Source of the DNA: Barnesiella sp.
GTDB lineage: Bacteria > Bacteroidota > Bacteroidia > Bacteroidales > Muribaculaceae
Assembly: GCA_014801065.1 (NCBI GenBank)
Contig: JAAVEX010000077.1
Span: 21,826-29,863 of the forward strand
Direction of reading: 5' to 3'
DNA length: 8,038 bases
The translations under genes were made by a program, and so were the position numbers. The notes under the pieces were generated by a model that worked only from the letters and a program-made list of their open reading frames with translations, ran no database searches and was not told where the DNA came from. This document shows positions 1 to 7,579 of this stretch, piece by piece (position 1 is the stretch's first letter; every line of letters starts with the position of its first letter).

Positions 1-182
1 ACCATGCCGAAAGGCACGCTTGCGCCGACAAAAACGTGGCCGTGGCCACCGCTGCCGATCTTTGTGTCGACGAGCAGAGTGTAGTCGGTGGAGTCGGCTA
101 CTTGTGTCGTTGCGCCGGAACTACCGGAGCAGGAAGCCAGCATGATAGCCGGCGAGAGAAACAAAAGCTTTGTGAGATTCAT
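1..182 (-). CDS. GH92 alpha-mannosidase lipoprotein, N-terminal part only (runs off the left edge)
   Basis: Reading leftward from the ATG at 182-180, an open frame of 60 codons plus two bases runs to the window edge; the C-terminal bulk lies outside. It starts with a lipoprotein signal peptide: MNLTKLLF, a hydrophobic stretch, and the lipobox L15-A16-S17-C18, so Cys18 should be lipidated. The residues after the cysteine (SGSSGA) lack the acidic cluster associated with surface export in Bacteroides, so the enzyme may face the periplasm (inference). Residues 34-60 carry the family 92 amino-terminal signature: YTLLVD, GSGGHGH, then VPFGM. The neighbouring protein has the same YTSLVNPFVG-type opening, which supports the family call. 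GH92 enzymes are calcium-dependent inverting exo-alpha-mannosidases. The gene begins 23 bp after the stop of the upstream GH92 gene, with no terminator or promoter in the gap, so the two are probably co-transcribed. The catalytic residues are not visible, so activity cannot be judged. Confidence 0.85.
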   Translation of the reverse strand, partial: MNLTKLLFLSPAIMLASCSGSSGATTQVADSTDYTLLVDTKIGSGGHGHVFVGASVPFGM

Positions 183-205
183 TGCTTTGAACTTTGATTG
201 TATTT

Positions 206-2476
206 TTACTTATGATTGTTTTTGAGGTTGAATTTCAGTGTTTTTCCACCGACGAGATCGCTATGGGAAATGCGGTGGGAGTTCAACGGTTTGCCGCCGA
301 GCTGCATGGAGTCGATGAAGATGGCATCGGGGCTTTCGCGGTCGGCTGAGATGGTGAGGGTGCCTTGGGGGGTGTCGATTTCAACCGAGTCAAACACTGG
401 CGAGGTGAGCGTGTAGAATGGTTCGCCGGGGCAGTCGGGGTAGAATCCCATCATTGAGAAAACGGCCCATGCCGACATGGTGCCGGTGTCGTCGTTGCCG
501 GGGATTCCATCGGGATTTGTGGTGAAGTATTTTTTGAGCAGACGATCCACTTGCTGCTGAGTGCGCCATTCTTCGCCTTTGAAACGGCTGAAGAGATAGG
601 GGTAGGCGATGTCGGGCTCGTTGGCCGGATCATACAGACCTTCGTCAAACACCATCTGGAGTTTGTCGACAAATTTCTTTTTGCCGCCCATCAGTCGGGC
701 GAGGCCTTCAACATCGTGGGGCACAAAGAAGGTGTAGTTCCATGCCGATCCTTCGTGGAAACCGGGCACGGGCTCGAAGTTTTCGCCCTGACGGGGGTTG
801 AACGGAGAGAGAAATGAGCCGTCTTTGTTTATAGGGCGGAGAGTGCCGCTCTCCTTCGAATAGTAGTTGGCATATCCTTTGGCGCGTTTGCGCAGTTCGG
901 AAGCGAGCTTTTTGTCGCCGCGCTGTTCGGCGAGCCAGGCCAGAGCGTTGTCGGCCACGTAATATTCGAGAGCGTGGCTCACGGAGTTGTCGCCCGAGTT
1001 GTCGCCGGCATACATTCCCAGAGGGATGTAGCCTTTCGAGAGGTAGGGGTCAATGTCGGGACGCATGGGGTTGTCGGCACCTTTGGTGGTGGCGGATTTG
1101 ACCATGGCGCTGTAGGCGGCGTCCATGTCGAAATCGGTGAGGCCTTTGCGGTAGGAGTCAATGATCACGGGGATAGCGGGGTCGCCTTCCATTGTGAAAG
1201 TTTCGCGGCCGTAGAGTTCCCATTTGGGGAGCCATCCACCCTCTTTCGACATGTCGATCATTGATGTGAGCATATCGGCCTGTCGCTCGGGGTAGACCAT
1301 TGTGAGAAGCTGATGCACGTTACGATAGGTGTCCCAGAGCGAGAACACGGTGTAGCGGTTGTGGCCGTCGGTCACGGTGCCTTCGCCGAAGCTTTCCATC
1401 AGGGGGTATTGGCCGTTGATGTCGTTGAGGATGTTGGGATGGATCAGAGAATGGTAGATAGCGGTGTAGAACACGTGCTGCTGTTGGTCGGAACCACCGT
1501 TCACGCGGATTCGTCCGAGGTCGGCATTCCATTTGTCGTGAGCGGCAGTGCGAATCTGATCGAATGAAAGCGAACCCTGCTCTTTGTCGAGGTTTTCACG
1601 AGCGTTGGCAACGGAGACGAATGAAATGCCCATTCTTACTTCGATCTGTTCCTGCGGTTTGAGGTCGCTGTAGCTGAACCAGTAGCCGATATCGTCGCCG
1701 GAGAGTTCGCGTCCATATTCAGTGTAGATTTTGTATTTACCATTGTCGGGGGTCCATTCGGCTTCAACGCCGGTCATTTCGGGCTGCATTTTCCAGTAGC
1801 CGCTTGCGGAGGGCTTTTTGCTTACGCGCATCACGAAATAGATCGGAAATACTTTCTGCGGATTGTAGCAGAACGTGCCGAGGAGTTTTGATCCTTCGAT
1901 CTCGGTGTCGCTGACTCGTCGCACTGTCGCACCGCTTTCGTTTGTGAGCCCCTGACCGAGATTGATCAGTATATTGCCGGGGCCGCCGGGAAAAGTGTAG
2001 CGTTCGGCCGATGTGCGCATTGTTGCTGTGACTTCGGTCAGAATGTCGTATTTCGACAGGTGGACGGTGTAGTAGCCCGGCTCGGCTTTTTCGTCAGAGT
2101 AGGGGGTTCCGTAGTTGTGATAGTCGGGGTCGAGCTGTCCTGTTGTGGCAATAGTCAGCAGCGAGCCCATATCCGGGCATCCTACACCGCTGAGCGAGCC
2201 GTGGGCATAGCCGGTGAAGAACTTGTTGTGGAATTCGTAGGGCGTAGACCACCATCGGGCATCTTTGTCATAGACGTTGGTGTCCGATCCCATCACGTTA
2301 AACGGGACCACCGACATCATACCGTTGGGCATGACAGCCCCGGGATTGGTGGTGCCGAAATTGGTGGTTCCGACAAATGGGTTGACAAGCGAAGTGTAGT
2401 CTGTCGTTTCGGCGGCAGATACTGCTGCAAATGATGCGAAGGTCAGAGCCGTTGCCATTATAAAATGTCTCGACAT
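206..2476 (-). CDS. Secreted GH92 family exo-alpha-mannosidase
   Basis: A 756-residue enzyme, about full length for family 92, whose members remove terminal alpha-linked mannose by a calcium-dependent inverting mechanism. Residues 1-22 are a type I signal peptide (MSRHFIMA, hydrophobic core, AVSAA before Glu23). The N-terminal beta-sandwich starts at YTSLVNPFVG (27-36) and includes HGSLSGVGCPDMG (92-104). The (alpha/alpha)6 catalytic domain shows FSLWDTYR (378-385), GWLPKWE (414-420), HEGSAWNY (574-581) with Glu575 as likely acid, and GIPGNDDTGTMSAW (657-670) with Asp662/Asp663 as likely base. The acid position is Glu, not the Gln I recall from mannose-phosphate-type GH92 enzymes. The segment around 618-629 reads NEPDIAYPYLF instead of the NEPSHH form I recall from many alpha-1,2 enzymes, so linkage specificity is open. 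The start is supported by the signal peptide and a -7 element about 50 bp upstream. It is the first gene of a minus-strand pair and diverges from the fucosidase operon. Confidence 0.95.
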   Translation of the reverse strand: MSRHFIMATALTFASFAAVSAAETTDYTSLVNPFVGTTNFGTTNPGAVMPNGMMSVVPFNVMGSDTNVYDKDARWWSTPYEFHNKFFTGYAHGSLSGVGCPDMGSLLTIATTGQLDPDYHNYGTPYSDEKAEPGYYTVHLSKYDILTEVTATMRTSAERYTFPGGPGNILINLGQGLTNESGATVRRVSDTEIEGSKLLGTFCYNPQKVFPIYFVMRVSKKPSASGYWKMQPEMTGVEAEWTPDNGKYKIYTEYGRELSGDDIGYWFSYSDLKPQEQIEVRMGISFVSVANARENLDKEQGSLSFDQIRTAAHDKWNADLGRIRVNGGSDQQQHVFYTAIYHSLIHPNILNDINGQYPLMESFGEGTVTDGHNRYTVFSLWDTYRNVHQLLTMVYPERQADMLTSMIDMSKEGGWLPKWELYGRETFTMEGDPAIPVIIDSYRKGLTDFDMDAAYSAMVKSATTKGADNPMRPDIDPYLSKGYIPLGMYAGDNSGDNSVSHALEYYVADNALAWLAEQRGDKKLASELRKRAKGYANYYSKESGTLRPINKDGSFLSPFNPRQGENFEPVPGFHEGSAWNYTFFVPHDVEGLARLMGGKKKFVDKLQMVFDEGLYDPANEPDIAYPYLFSRFKGEEWRTQQQVDRLLKKYFTTNPDGIPGNDDTGTMSAWAVFSMMGFYPDCPGEPFYTLTSPVFDSVEIDTPQGTLTISADRESPDAIFIDSMQLGGKPLNSHRISHSDLVGGKTLKFNLKNNHK

Positions 2477-2523
2477 AATGTCAGGTATTAGTAATTTTGG
2501 TTAAGAATAAGAGTAAGTAGATG

Positions 2524-2531
2524 CAAATTTA
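2524..2531 (-). promoter_or_regulatory. Bacteroidetes -7 element for the GH92 genes
   Basis: On the minus strand this reads TAAATTTG, an exact match to the TAnnTTTG consensus of the Bacteroidetes primary sigma factor. Transcription would start near 2516-2519, giving a leader of about 40 nt before the ATG at 2476. No TTTG is present at the expected -33 position (around 2551-2555), where the DNA is a run of A and T. The promoter may therefore be weak or need an activator. Confidence 0.55.
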
Positions 2532-2590
2532 GTCAGAAAGTTTGTAATTGAGAATATATATAATAAATATAGGTGGGGAATTTCGTTCGG

Positions 2591-2623
2591 TTAACACTGT
2601 TTAACAACTGCTACAATGGTTAA
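2591..2623 (+). repeat. TTAACA direct repeats upstream of the fucosidase promoter (candidate activator site)
   Basis: TTAACA occurs at 2591-2596 and again at 2601-2606, exactly 10 bp apart, with a degenerate third copy TTAAAA at 2620-2625. The hexanucleotide GGTTAA also recurs at 2589-2594 and 2618-2623. The cluster lies just upstream of and into the -33 region of the rightward promoter at 2639-2646, on one face of the helix. This is a position where an AraC-type, hybrid two-component or similar activator could bind. Short A/T-rich repeats can arise by chance, so this is a suggestion only. Confidence 0.3.
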
Positions 2624-2638
2624 AAAGAAATAATTGCA

Positions 2639-2646
2639 TAAATTTG
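2639..2646 (+). promoter_or_regulatory. Bacteroidetes -7 element for the fucosidase operon
   Basis: TAAATTTG exactly matches TAnnTTTG and is the same eight bases used by the divergent GH92 promoter. The predicted start of transcription is about 2651-2654, giving a leader of about 75 nt before the ATG at 2729. The -33 position (about 2616-2619, ATGG) does not match TTTG, which suggests dependence on an activator. Confidence 0.55.
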
Positions 2647-2653
2647 TAGCGAA

Positions 2654-2685
2654 AGACACACTGGGCGAAATGTTGAAGTGTGTTT
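2654..2685 (+). other. Stem-loop at the predicted 5' end of the fucosidase mRNA
   Basis: AGACACACT (2654-2662) can pair with AGTGTGTTT (2677-2685) as nine base pairs with one G-U. The loop is 14 nt (GGGCGAAATGTTGA). The stem begins within a few bases of the start of transcription predicted from the -7 element at 2639-2646, so the mRNA would carry a 5'-terminal hairpin. Such hairpins commonly protect mRNA from decay, and a regulatory role is possible. No T-run follows, so it is not a terminator. Confidence 0.4.
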
Positions 2686-2700
2686 GATTGCCAATTCATT

Positions 2701-2718
2701 ATAAACCAATCATAAACC
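2701..2718 (+). repeat. ATAAACC direct repeat in the fucosidase leader
   Basis: ATAAACC occurs at 2701-2707 and 2712-2718, an 11-bp period. Both copies follow a CCAAT-containing stretch (2691-2695 and 2707-2711). The repeat ends 10 bp before the start codon, where ribosomes of Bacteroidetes use A/T-rich rather than Shine-Dalgarno sequences. It may affect translation initiation or simply be low-complexity DNA. Confidence 0.3.
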
Positions 2719-2728
2719 TTAAATTATC

Positions 2729-4246
2729 ATGCAAAAATCTCTACGATCATTGATGGGATTGTCAGCATTTGCACTGACTTTAGGGGCGAGTGCCGAGTTG
2801 CCTATGGTGCAGCAGACATTTGAATATCCCGACAATGAGCCGGCGCCGTGTCATCCGGTGCCGACGCAGCGCCAGGTGCTCTGGCAGGAGTGTGAATTTT
2901 ATGCCTTTTTCCATTATGGAATGAATACCTATACCGATCTGGAATGGGGCAATGGCAATGAAAGCAACAATACATTTGCTCCGACTGCCGCACCCAATCC
3001 CCGGCAATGGCTCGAAGCGTGTAAGGCTGCCGGTATGACAGGCGGTATAGCCGTGGTGAAACACCACGACGGATTCTGTCTGTGGCCCACAGAAACGACC
3101 GATCATCGCTGTACGAACAGCTCCAACGCATACGCGCAGCAGACCAACATACCCCGCGATTTTGCAGCTGCGGCCAAGGATCTCGGAATGAACTACGGTT
3201 TTTACATTTCGCCCTGGGACCGCAACAGCGCCTATTACGGTACGGACAAGTATGTGAAGGATGTGTTTATGAAGCAGTGTGACGAGCTTGCTCAGTATGG
3301 ATCGGACCAGTTTGAAATGTGGTTTGACGGTGCGAACGGAGGTTCAGGCTATTATGGCGGCGCAAACGACACCCGCAGCGTCGACGCTTCAACATATTAT
3401 GATGTGCCCAATCTGCGCGATTATATCCACAAGATCGCTCCCAACTGCGTGATGTGGGGCGTGGGTGAAGAAGCACGCTGGATAGGCAACGAATCGGGTT
3501 ATGCCGGCGAGACCAACTGGTGTATGATGGATCGCGGTGCCGCTTCAGAAAATTCAAACCGCAACAGCGGTCAGGAAGAAGGCTGGATCTGGCTTCCCGG
3601 CGAAAGCGATGCCAAAGCCACCTCTGCCGGATGGTTCTGGCACAGCAATCAGACCGATCTTACTGCCGAACGTCTTTTCCAGATGTATCTCGAAACGGTT
3701 GGACGCAACTCCAATCTGATTCTCAACGTTCCGCCGGACAAATCGGGATCGCTCCCCACAAGCACTGTCAATACGCTCAAGAGTCTGGGTGAAATGCTCA
3801 CCTCTCGTCTGGGTAACGACCTTGCTCCCGCCGCCACCGTGGAAGTGAGCGAATCGCGCACCAACGGCACTGCCCGCACTTACGATGCCGCAAATCTCAC
3901 TGACGGTGACAAGGACACTTACTGGGCTCCTAACGATGGCACCACTTCGGCCACCATCACGCTCACATGGCCTGAAGCCCGCACTATCCGCTATGTGTCG
4001 CTTATGGAATATATCATCAAAGGTCAGCGCGTCAAAGGTTTCAAGATCGAGACCAGCACCGACGGCAGCAACTGGACCACGAAGGCTCCCGGAATAGCAC
4101 AGACCACTATCGGCTATAAACGCATTATCCCTCTCAACGGCTCAACATCGTCGAGCTACGATGCGGGAACAAGCGCCAAATATCTCCGCATAACCATCGA
4201 GGATAGCCGTGCATGTCCGCTACTCCACACTATTTCAGTCTATTAA
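2729..4246 (+). CDS. Secreted GH29 alpha-L-fucosidase with C-terminal F5/8 type C (CBM32-like) domain
   Basis: A 505-residue enzyme. Residues 1-22 are a type I signal peptide ending LGASA before Glu23. The catalytic barrel (about 40-360) has the landmarks of GH29: FHYGMNTYTDLEWG (61-74), KHHDGFCLWP (111-120), YISPWDRN (159-166), and EMWFDGANG (196-204) with Asp200 as likely nucleophile. GYYGGA follows at 207-212, RWIGNESG at 250-257 with Glu255 as candidate acid/base, and GRNSNLILNVPPDKSG at 325-340. This pattern resembles GH29 subfamily B enzymes, which release alpha-1,3/1,4-fucose from Lewis-type or core-like structures by a retaining mechanism; the linkage is inferred, not shown. The segment PGESDAKATSAGWFWH (290-305) differs from the E-D-V-S-I-R-P-GWF-type sequence I remember in relatives. 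Residues about 365-505 form a discoidin/CBM32-like domain (DGDKDTYWA at 392-400, FKIETSTDGSNW at 438-449, KYLRITIED at 484-492). It is the first gene of an operon, 15 bp before the next gene. Confidence 0.93.
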   Translation: MQKSLRSLMGLSAFALTLGASAELPMVQQTFEYPDNEPAPCHPVPTQRQVLWQECEFYAFFHYGMNTYTDLEWGNGNESNNTFAPTAAPNPRQWLEACKAAGMTGGIAVVKHHDGFCLWPTETTDHRCTNSSNAYAQQTNIPRDFAAAAKDLGMNYGFYISPWDRNSAYYGTDKYVKDVFMKQCDELAQYGSDQFEMWFDGANGGSGYYGGANDTRSVDASTYYDVPNLRDYIHKIAPNCVMWGVGEEARWIGNESGYAGETNWCMMDRGAASENSNRNSGQEEGWIWLPGESDAKATSAGWFWHSNQTDLTAERLFQMYLETVGRNSNLILNVPPDKSGSLPTSTVNTLKSLGEMLTSRLGNDLAPAATVEVSESRTNGTARTYDAANLTDGDKDTYWAPNDGTTSATITLTWPEARTIRYVSLMEYIIKGQRVKGFKIETSTDGSNWTTKAPGIAQTTIGYKRIIPLNGSTSSSYDAGTSAKYLRITIEDSRACPLLHTISVY

Positions 4247-4261
4247 TAATTCGAAGATGAT

Positions 4262-7200
4262 ATGAAAAATATTAAGAAATATATAGGTCTGTGTGGTGTG
4301 GCATTGCTTCCCGCCGCCTTGCAGGCTCAGACCATCTCTTTTGAAACTCAGGATTTCAAATCGCTGGGTGTTTATGACACTTGGGTGCAATCGCCTTTCC
4401 GCACCGGTGAGCTCTCGGGCAATGTGGCTGTGGTCGACAATCATCTGAAAGATGCCGACACCAACAGCTCCGATAAAATCCTCGGCGTTCAGCGTTCGCG
4501 TTTTGGTTCGAACACTTTTGGTGTGAAGATTGATCTCAACGAGACGTTTGAACTTACGCCTACCATCAAATACTGCCATGTGATGATCCATAAGCCCACT
4601 TCGGGACGCGTGATGCTGATCGGTCTTGGCAAGCGTGCAGACCGTGCCGAGCAGTCAAACGACGTGGAACAATTCTGGGTTTACCCTTCATCGGATGTCA
4701 AGGCCGACGAATGGTTTGACGCTGTGTTCCCGATCAAGGGCAATGGCGGAATTGATATCTATTCGCTCGTGGTGGTGCCTGAATGTGAGCCGTCGCATAC
4801 GCTCAGCTCTGACTTCGTGGCCTATGTCGATGATATAGTGATCAACGATTCCAACACTCCTCGTGTTGGTCTCGGCGACTACCCCGTCAACTTCGCCGTC
4901 AACTCCGAATGGGGACGTGACGACCGCAAGGTGAACGGAGTGAATTTCAATGGCGGTTCCGACGGCAATCAATCCATTGCGATCACCGATAAGGACCGCA
5001 AAGGCTACATGGTGATGTTCGACACTCCGTTTAAGGCAAAGGCAGGCAACACGATCACTCCATCGTTTGACTACTCAGGATCGTGGGTGCATGGCTTTAT
5101 CTATCTTGATAAGGACCGCGACGGCCAGTTCAGCTATGGTGTCAACGCCTCGGGCTATCTCGACAGTTCGACCGACCTTGTATCATTCTCCGCATACCGC
5201 AACGGCGCTTCTTCGGGCAACTTCAAGAACTCGGCCGGATCGTCGTTCTCTAACGGCAATGTCCTCAATCCGCCCTCGTTTACCATTCCTTCCGATCTTG
5301 CTCCCGGCATCTACCGTATGCGCTATAAAGTGGACTGGGATTGTATCGATCCTGCCGGCAATATCGACGCTGCTAATAATATCCTTGCAAATGGTGGCGG
5401 TTGTATAGACGTTCTGCTCAATATCCACGAAGATCAGGTGAGCGTAAGCCAGGACAATCGCAATGGTGAGGTGCTTGTGGCTTCTACGGGCAATACAATC
5501 AACAATGACCGCATTCCGTTTGGTCAGGATTTCACGATCCGTCTTAACCCCTCGAACGGTTTTGAGTACAATGGTATCCGTGTGCGCCACGGTTATAATC
5601 TGACCGGCGACTCTATCGTCAAGAGCAATCCGCAATACCGCGACACAATCTTTGCTGCCGATCTTTTCGATGAGAATGACACCTTTACCATTCCCGGTTC
5701 GGTGGTGGATGGCGATCTGCTGATCGAAGGTCTCTTCGTAGAGCAGGGTCAGGGTAAACATCGTGTGACCGTTACATATAATATCGAGTGTAACGGCAAG
5801 GTGATCGAAACCACTCAACACAGTGTGTTCCCCGGAGCGCAATATCCCGTTCCCGAAATCACTACCGAGGCTTCCGAGTCATACTATTCGCTTGAAGGAT
5901 ATCCTGAAGGAACCGTGCCTGAAGAGGATACTGAGGTGACGCTCACCTTGGTGCAGAATCTACCGTTCCAGCCCTGCGTCGCTATCGACGACGAGACCGT
6001 GTGGTACACCATGACTCTTTCGGGCGATCTCAATACGCTCTCTTATAATCCTTCGCTCTCCTATATCGATGCGACATCCACAGCAAAGACCACCGACGAA
6101 GCCGCACAGTGGGCCTTCGTGGGCGATGTTGTCAACGGTTTCAAGATCGTCAACCGTGCTGCCGGTGAGGGTAAGATCCTCTCAAGCACTACTGCCATCA
6201 CATCGACCAACGATGGTACGGTCTATCCCATGCTGCTCGACGAGCCGGTGGCTGAAAGTTATAACACCCTTTGGATTCCTACCGTCAGCACCAGCATCAG
6301 CGGCAAGACAGGATTTTTCCTCCATCAGAAAGGATTCGCAACCAACCGCGTTAACAAGCGCGACGGCCGTTTGGCTTATTGGGTAGGCGGTGCAGGCGCA
6401 GGATCGACCATAATTGTTCAGGCATTTGATCCTGACTTCATTGACTATTGCGAACCGCAGCCCATCAGCGGACGTTCCGTTTCCGGCACTGTGACTAACC
6501 GTACAGACCGCTATGTGACGAATATCAGCGTCGGCGACGGCACATCGACCGTGACCGTGGCCGGTGGCGGCACATCTTCCGGTCGACAGGTGTTCACCGA
6601 CCGCACATCGACCATACTCAACACCGAACCGGGCAAAACTATCTCAATGAGCATTTCGGGTAAGGGCGACTGGTGTAATACATACGTATTCGTCGACACT
6701 GATCTCAACGGTTTTGATTCCGGTGATAAAGTGTATGGCAACTGGGACACAAAGGCCGCATGTAACCATGTGGTGACTGATCTTACATTCACACTTCCGG
6801 CCGATCTCACCACCGGTAGCTATCGCGCACGCTATATCTGCAACTGGTCGGACGTTGAAGATCCCTGCGTCTATGGCGATGCAGGAAGCGATAACGGTGA
6901 GGCCGTGATCGATTTTATGATCAATGTGACCTCCTACGGAACCGTGACATACATCGTCAATGGAGAAGGTGAGATCGAAGGCTGGAGCAAGATTGACAAT
7001 ACCACCGGTGTGCCTGCGGCTAACGCTACACGTATCAATGATGGAGATCAGATCGTGACCGGAGCCAAGACCCGCATGGGTGTCATCGTGATCCCCGGTG
7101 TTGATGGCGAAGGAAAGAGCCATCCGATCACGGCTCTCGTGGTAAACAATGGTGACAATGCTTATTCTCAGGAAACAAATGCTGACATGTTCAAAAACGT

Positions 7201-7453
7201 GGTGGTAGAATCTGATAATGATGAATATGCCGGAGCAACGTTTGTTGTGATCACTCCTCTTGCCGGCGATGTGATTGTCAGCGCCACATTCAGCGACGAT
7301 GTGCAGTCGATCTACAACATCTTCGGAGATGATACTGACGCTCCTGCAGAGTTTTTCAATATCAATGGTGTGAAAGTGCCTGCTGAAAATCTTATCCCCG
7401 GCGTATATATTATGCGTCGCGGCGACAAGACTGCAAAGATCTATGTGAAATAA
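4262..7453 (+). CDS. Large secreted multidomain protein with duplicated GEVED-like modules, probable glycan-binding partner
   Basis: No catalytic signature is visible in this 1063-residue protein. Residues 1-22 are a type I signal peptide ending AALQA before Gln23. Residues about 24-196 look like a beta-sandwich (VAYVDDIVIND at 186-196). Residues about 207-391 and 737-890 are two related modules. Each has a SW or DW followed by an acidic Ca-binding-like loop (DKDRDG 283-288; DTDLNG 812-817), then FTIPSDLAPGIYRMRY (340-355) or FTLPADLTTGSYRARY (843-858), as in GEVED domains. Between them lie an Ig-like segment (about 500-566) and a section at 575-722 with VWYTM, AAQWAFVGD, GFKIVNR and RLAYWVGG, resembling the ricin/beta-trefoil-like regions attached to Bacteroidales glycosidases. 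The C-terminus (FFNINGVKV at 1031-1039, GVYIMRRGDKTAKIYVK to the end) resembles a type IX-like sorting or anchoring tail. Co-transcription with the fucosidase suggests a glycan-binding or scaffolding role (inference). Database pipelines would probably call it hypothetical or GEVED-domain protein. Confidence 0.85.
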   Translation: MKNIKKYIGLCGVALLPAALQAQTISFETQDFKSLGVYDTWVQSPFRTGELSGNVAVVDNHLKDADTNSSDKILGVQRSRFGSNTFGVKIDLNETFELTPTIKYCHVMIHKPTSGRVMLIGLGKRADRAEQSNDVEQFWVYPSSDVKADEWFDAVFPIKGNGGIDIYSLVVVPECEPSHTLSSDFVAYVDDIVINDSNTPRVGLGDYPVNFAVNSEWGRDDRKVNGVNFNGGSDGNQSIAITDKDRKGYMVMFDTPFKAKAGNTITPSFDYSGSWVHGFIYLDKDRDGQFSYGVNASGYLDSSTDLVSFSAYRNGASSGNFKNSAGSSFSNGNVLNPPSFTIPSDLAPGIYRMRYKVDWDCIDPAGNIDAANNILANGGGCIDVLLNIHEDQVSVSQDNRNGEVLVASTGNTINNDRIPFGQDFTIRLNPSNGFEYNGIRVRHGYNLTGDSIVKSNPQYRDTIFAADLFDENDTFTIPGSVVDGDLLIEGLFVEQGQGKHRVTVTYNIECNGKVIETTQHSVFPGAQYPVPEITTEASESYYSLEGYPEGTVPEEDTEVTLTLVQNLPFQPCVAIDDETVWYTMTLSGDLNTLSYNPSLSYIDATSTAKTTDEAAQWAFVGDVVNGFKIVNRAAGEGKILSSTTAITSTNDGTVYPMLLDEPVAESYNTLWIPTVSTSISGKTGFFLHQKGFATNRVNKRDGRLAYWVGGAGAGSTIIVQAFDPDFIDYCEPQPISGRSVSGTVTNRTDRYVTNISVGDGTSTVTVAGGGTSSGRQVFTDRTSTILNTEPGKTISMSISGKGDWCNTYVFVDTDLNGFDSGDKVYGNWDTKAACNHVVTDLTFTLPADLTTGSYRARYICNWSDVEDPCVYGDAGSDNGEAVIDFMINVTSYGTVTYIVNGEGEIEGWSKIDNTTGVPAANATRINDGDQIVTGAKTRMGVIVIPGVDGEGKSHPITALVVNNGDNAYSQETNADMFKNVVVESDNDEYAGATFVVITPLAGDVIVSATFSDDVQSIYNIFGDDTDAPAEFFNINGVKVPAENLIPGVYIMRRGDKTAKIYVK

Positions 7454-7482
7454 TCCATTTCATAGATTAACCTCATAAAACG

Positions 7483-7526
7483 AGGCCATGCCGGAACTAA
7501 CATCTTCGGCATGGCCTTATTTTTTT
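7483..7526 (+). terminator. Intrinsic terminator of the fucosidase operon
   Basis: AGGCCATGCCG (7483-7493) pairs perfectly over 11 bp with CGGCATGGCCT (7507-7517). The loop is 13 nt, and TTATTTTTTT follows immediately. It lies 29 bp after the stop of the 1063-residue gene. A smaller stem, CCTC (7471-7474) with GAGG (7482-7485), would compete for the same bases but is weak. Confidence 0.92.
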
Positions 7527-7579
7527 CGCTTGCCAATTATTGACAAAAAGATAGAAAAGTTTAAAATTATCAGATAAAA

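Noticed and set aside
2060..2434. Plus-strand 124-codon open frame opposite the GH92 N-terminus
   Set aside because: It is antisense to conserved GH92 sequence (signal peptide and beta-sandwich), and the product looks like shadow translation.
5183..5842. Long (219-codon) open frame on the minus strand inside the 1063-residue gene
   Set aside because: It lies entirely within a clearly coding plus-strand gene with coherent domains, and no signal peptide or family motif is present. It is a shadow of codon usage in the real gene.
7471..7485. CCTC/GAGG mini-hairpin overlapping the operon terminator, considered as an antiterminator
   Set aside because: It has only four base pairs, lies after the last stop codon and not in a leader, and is far weaker than the 11-bp terminator stem.
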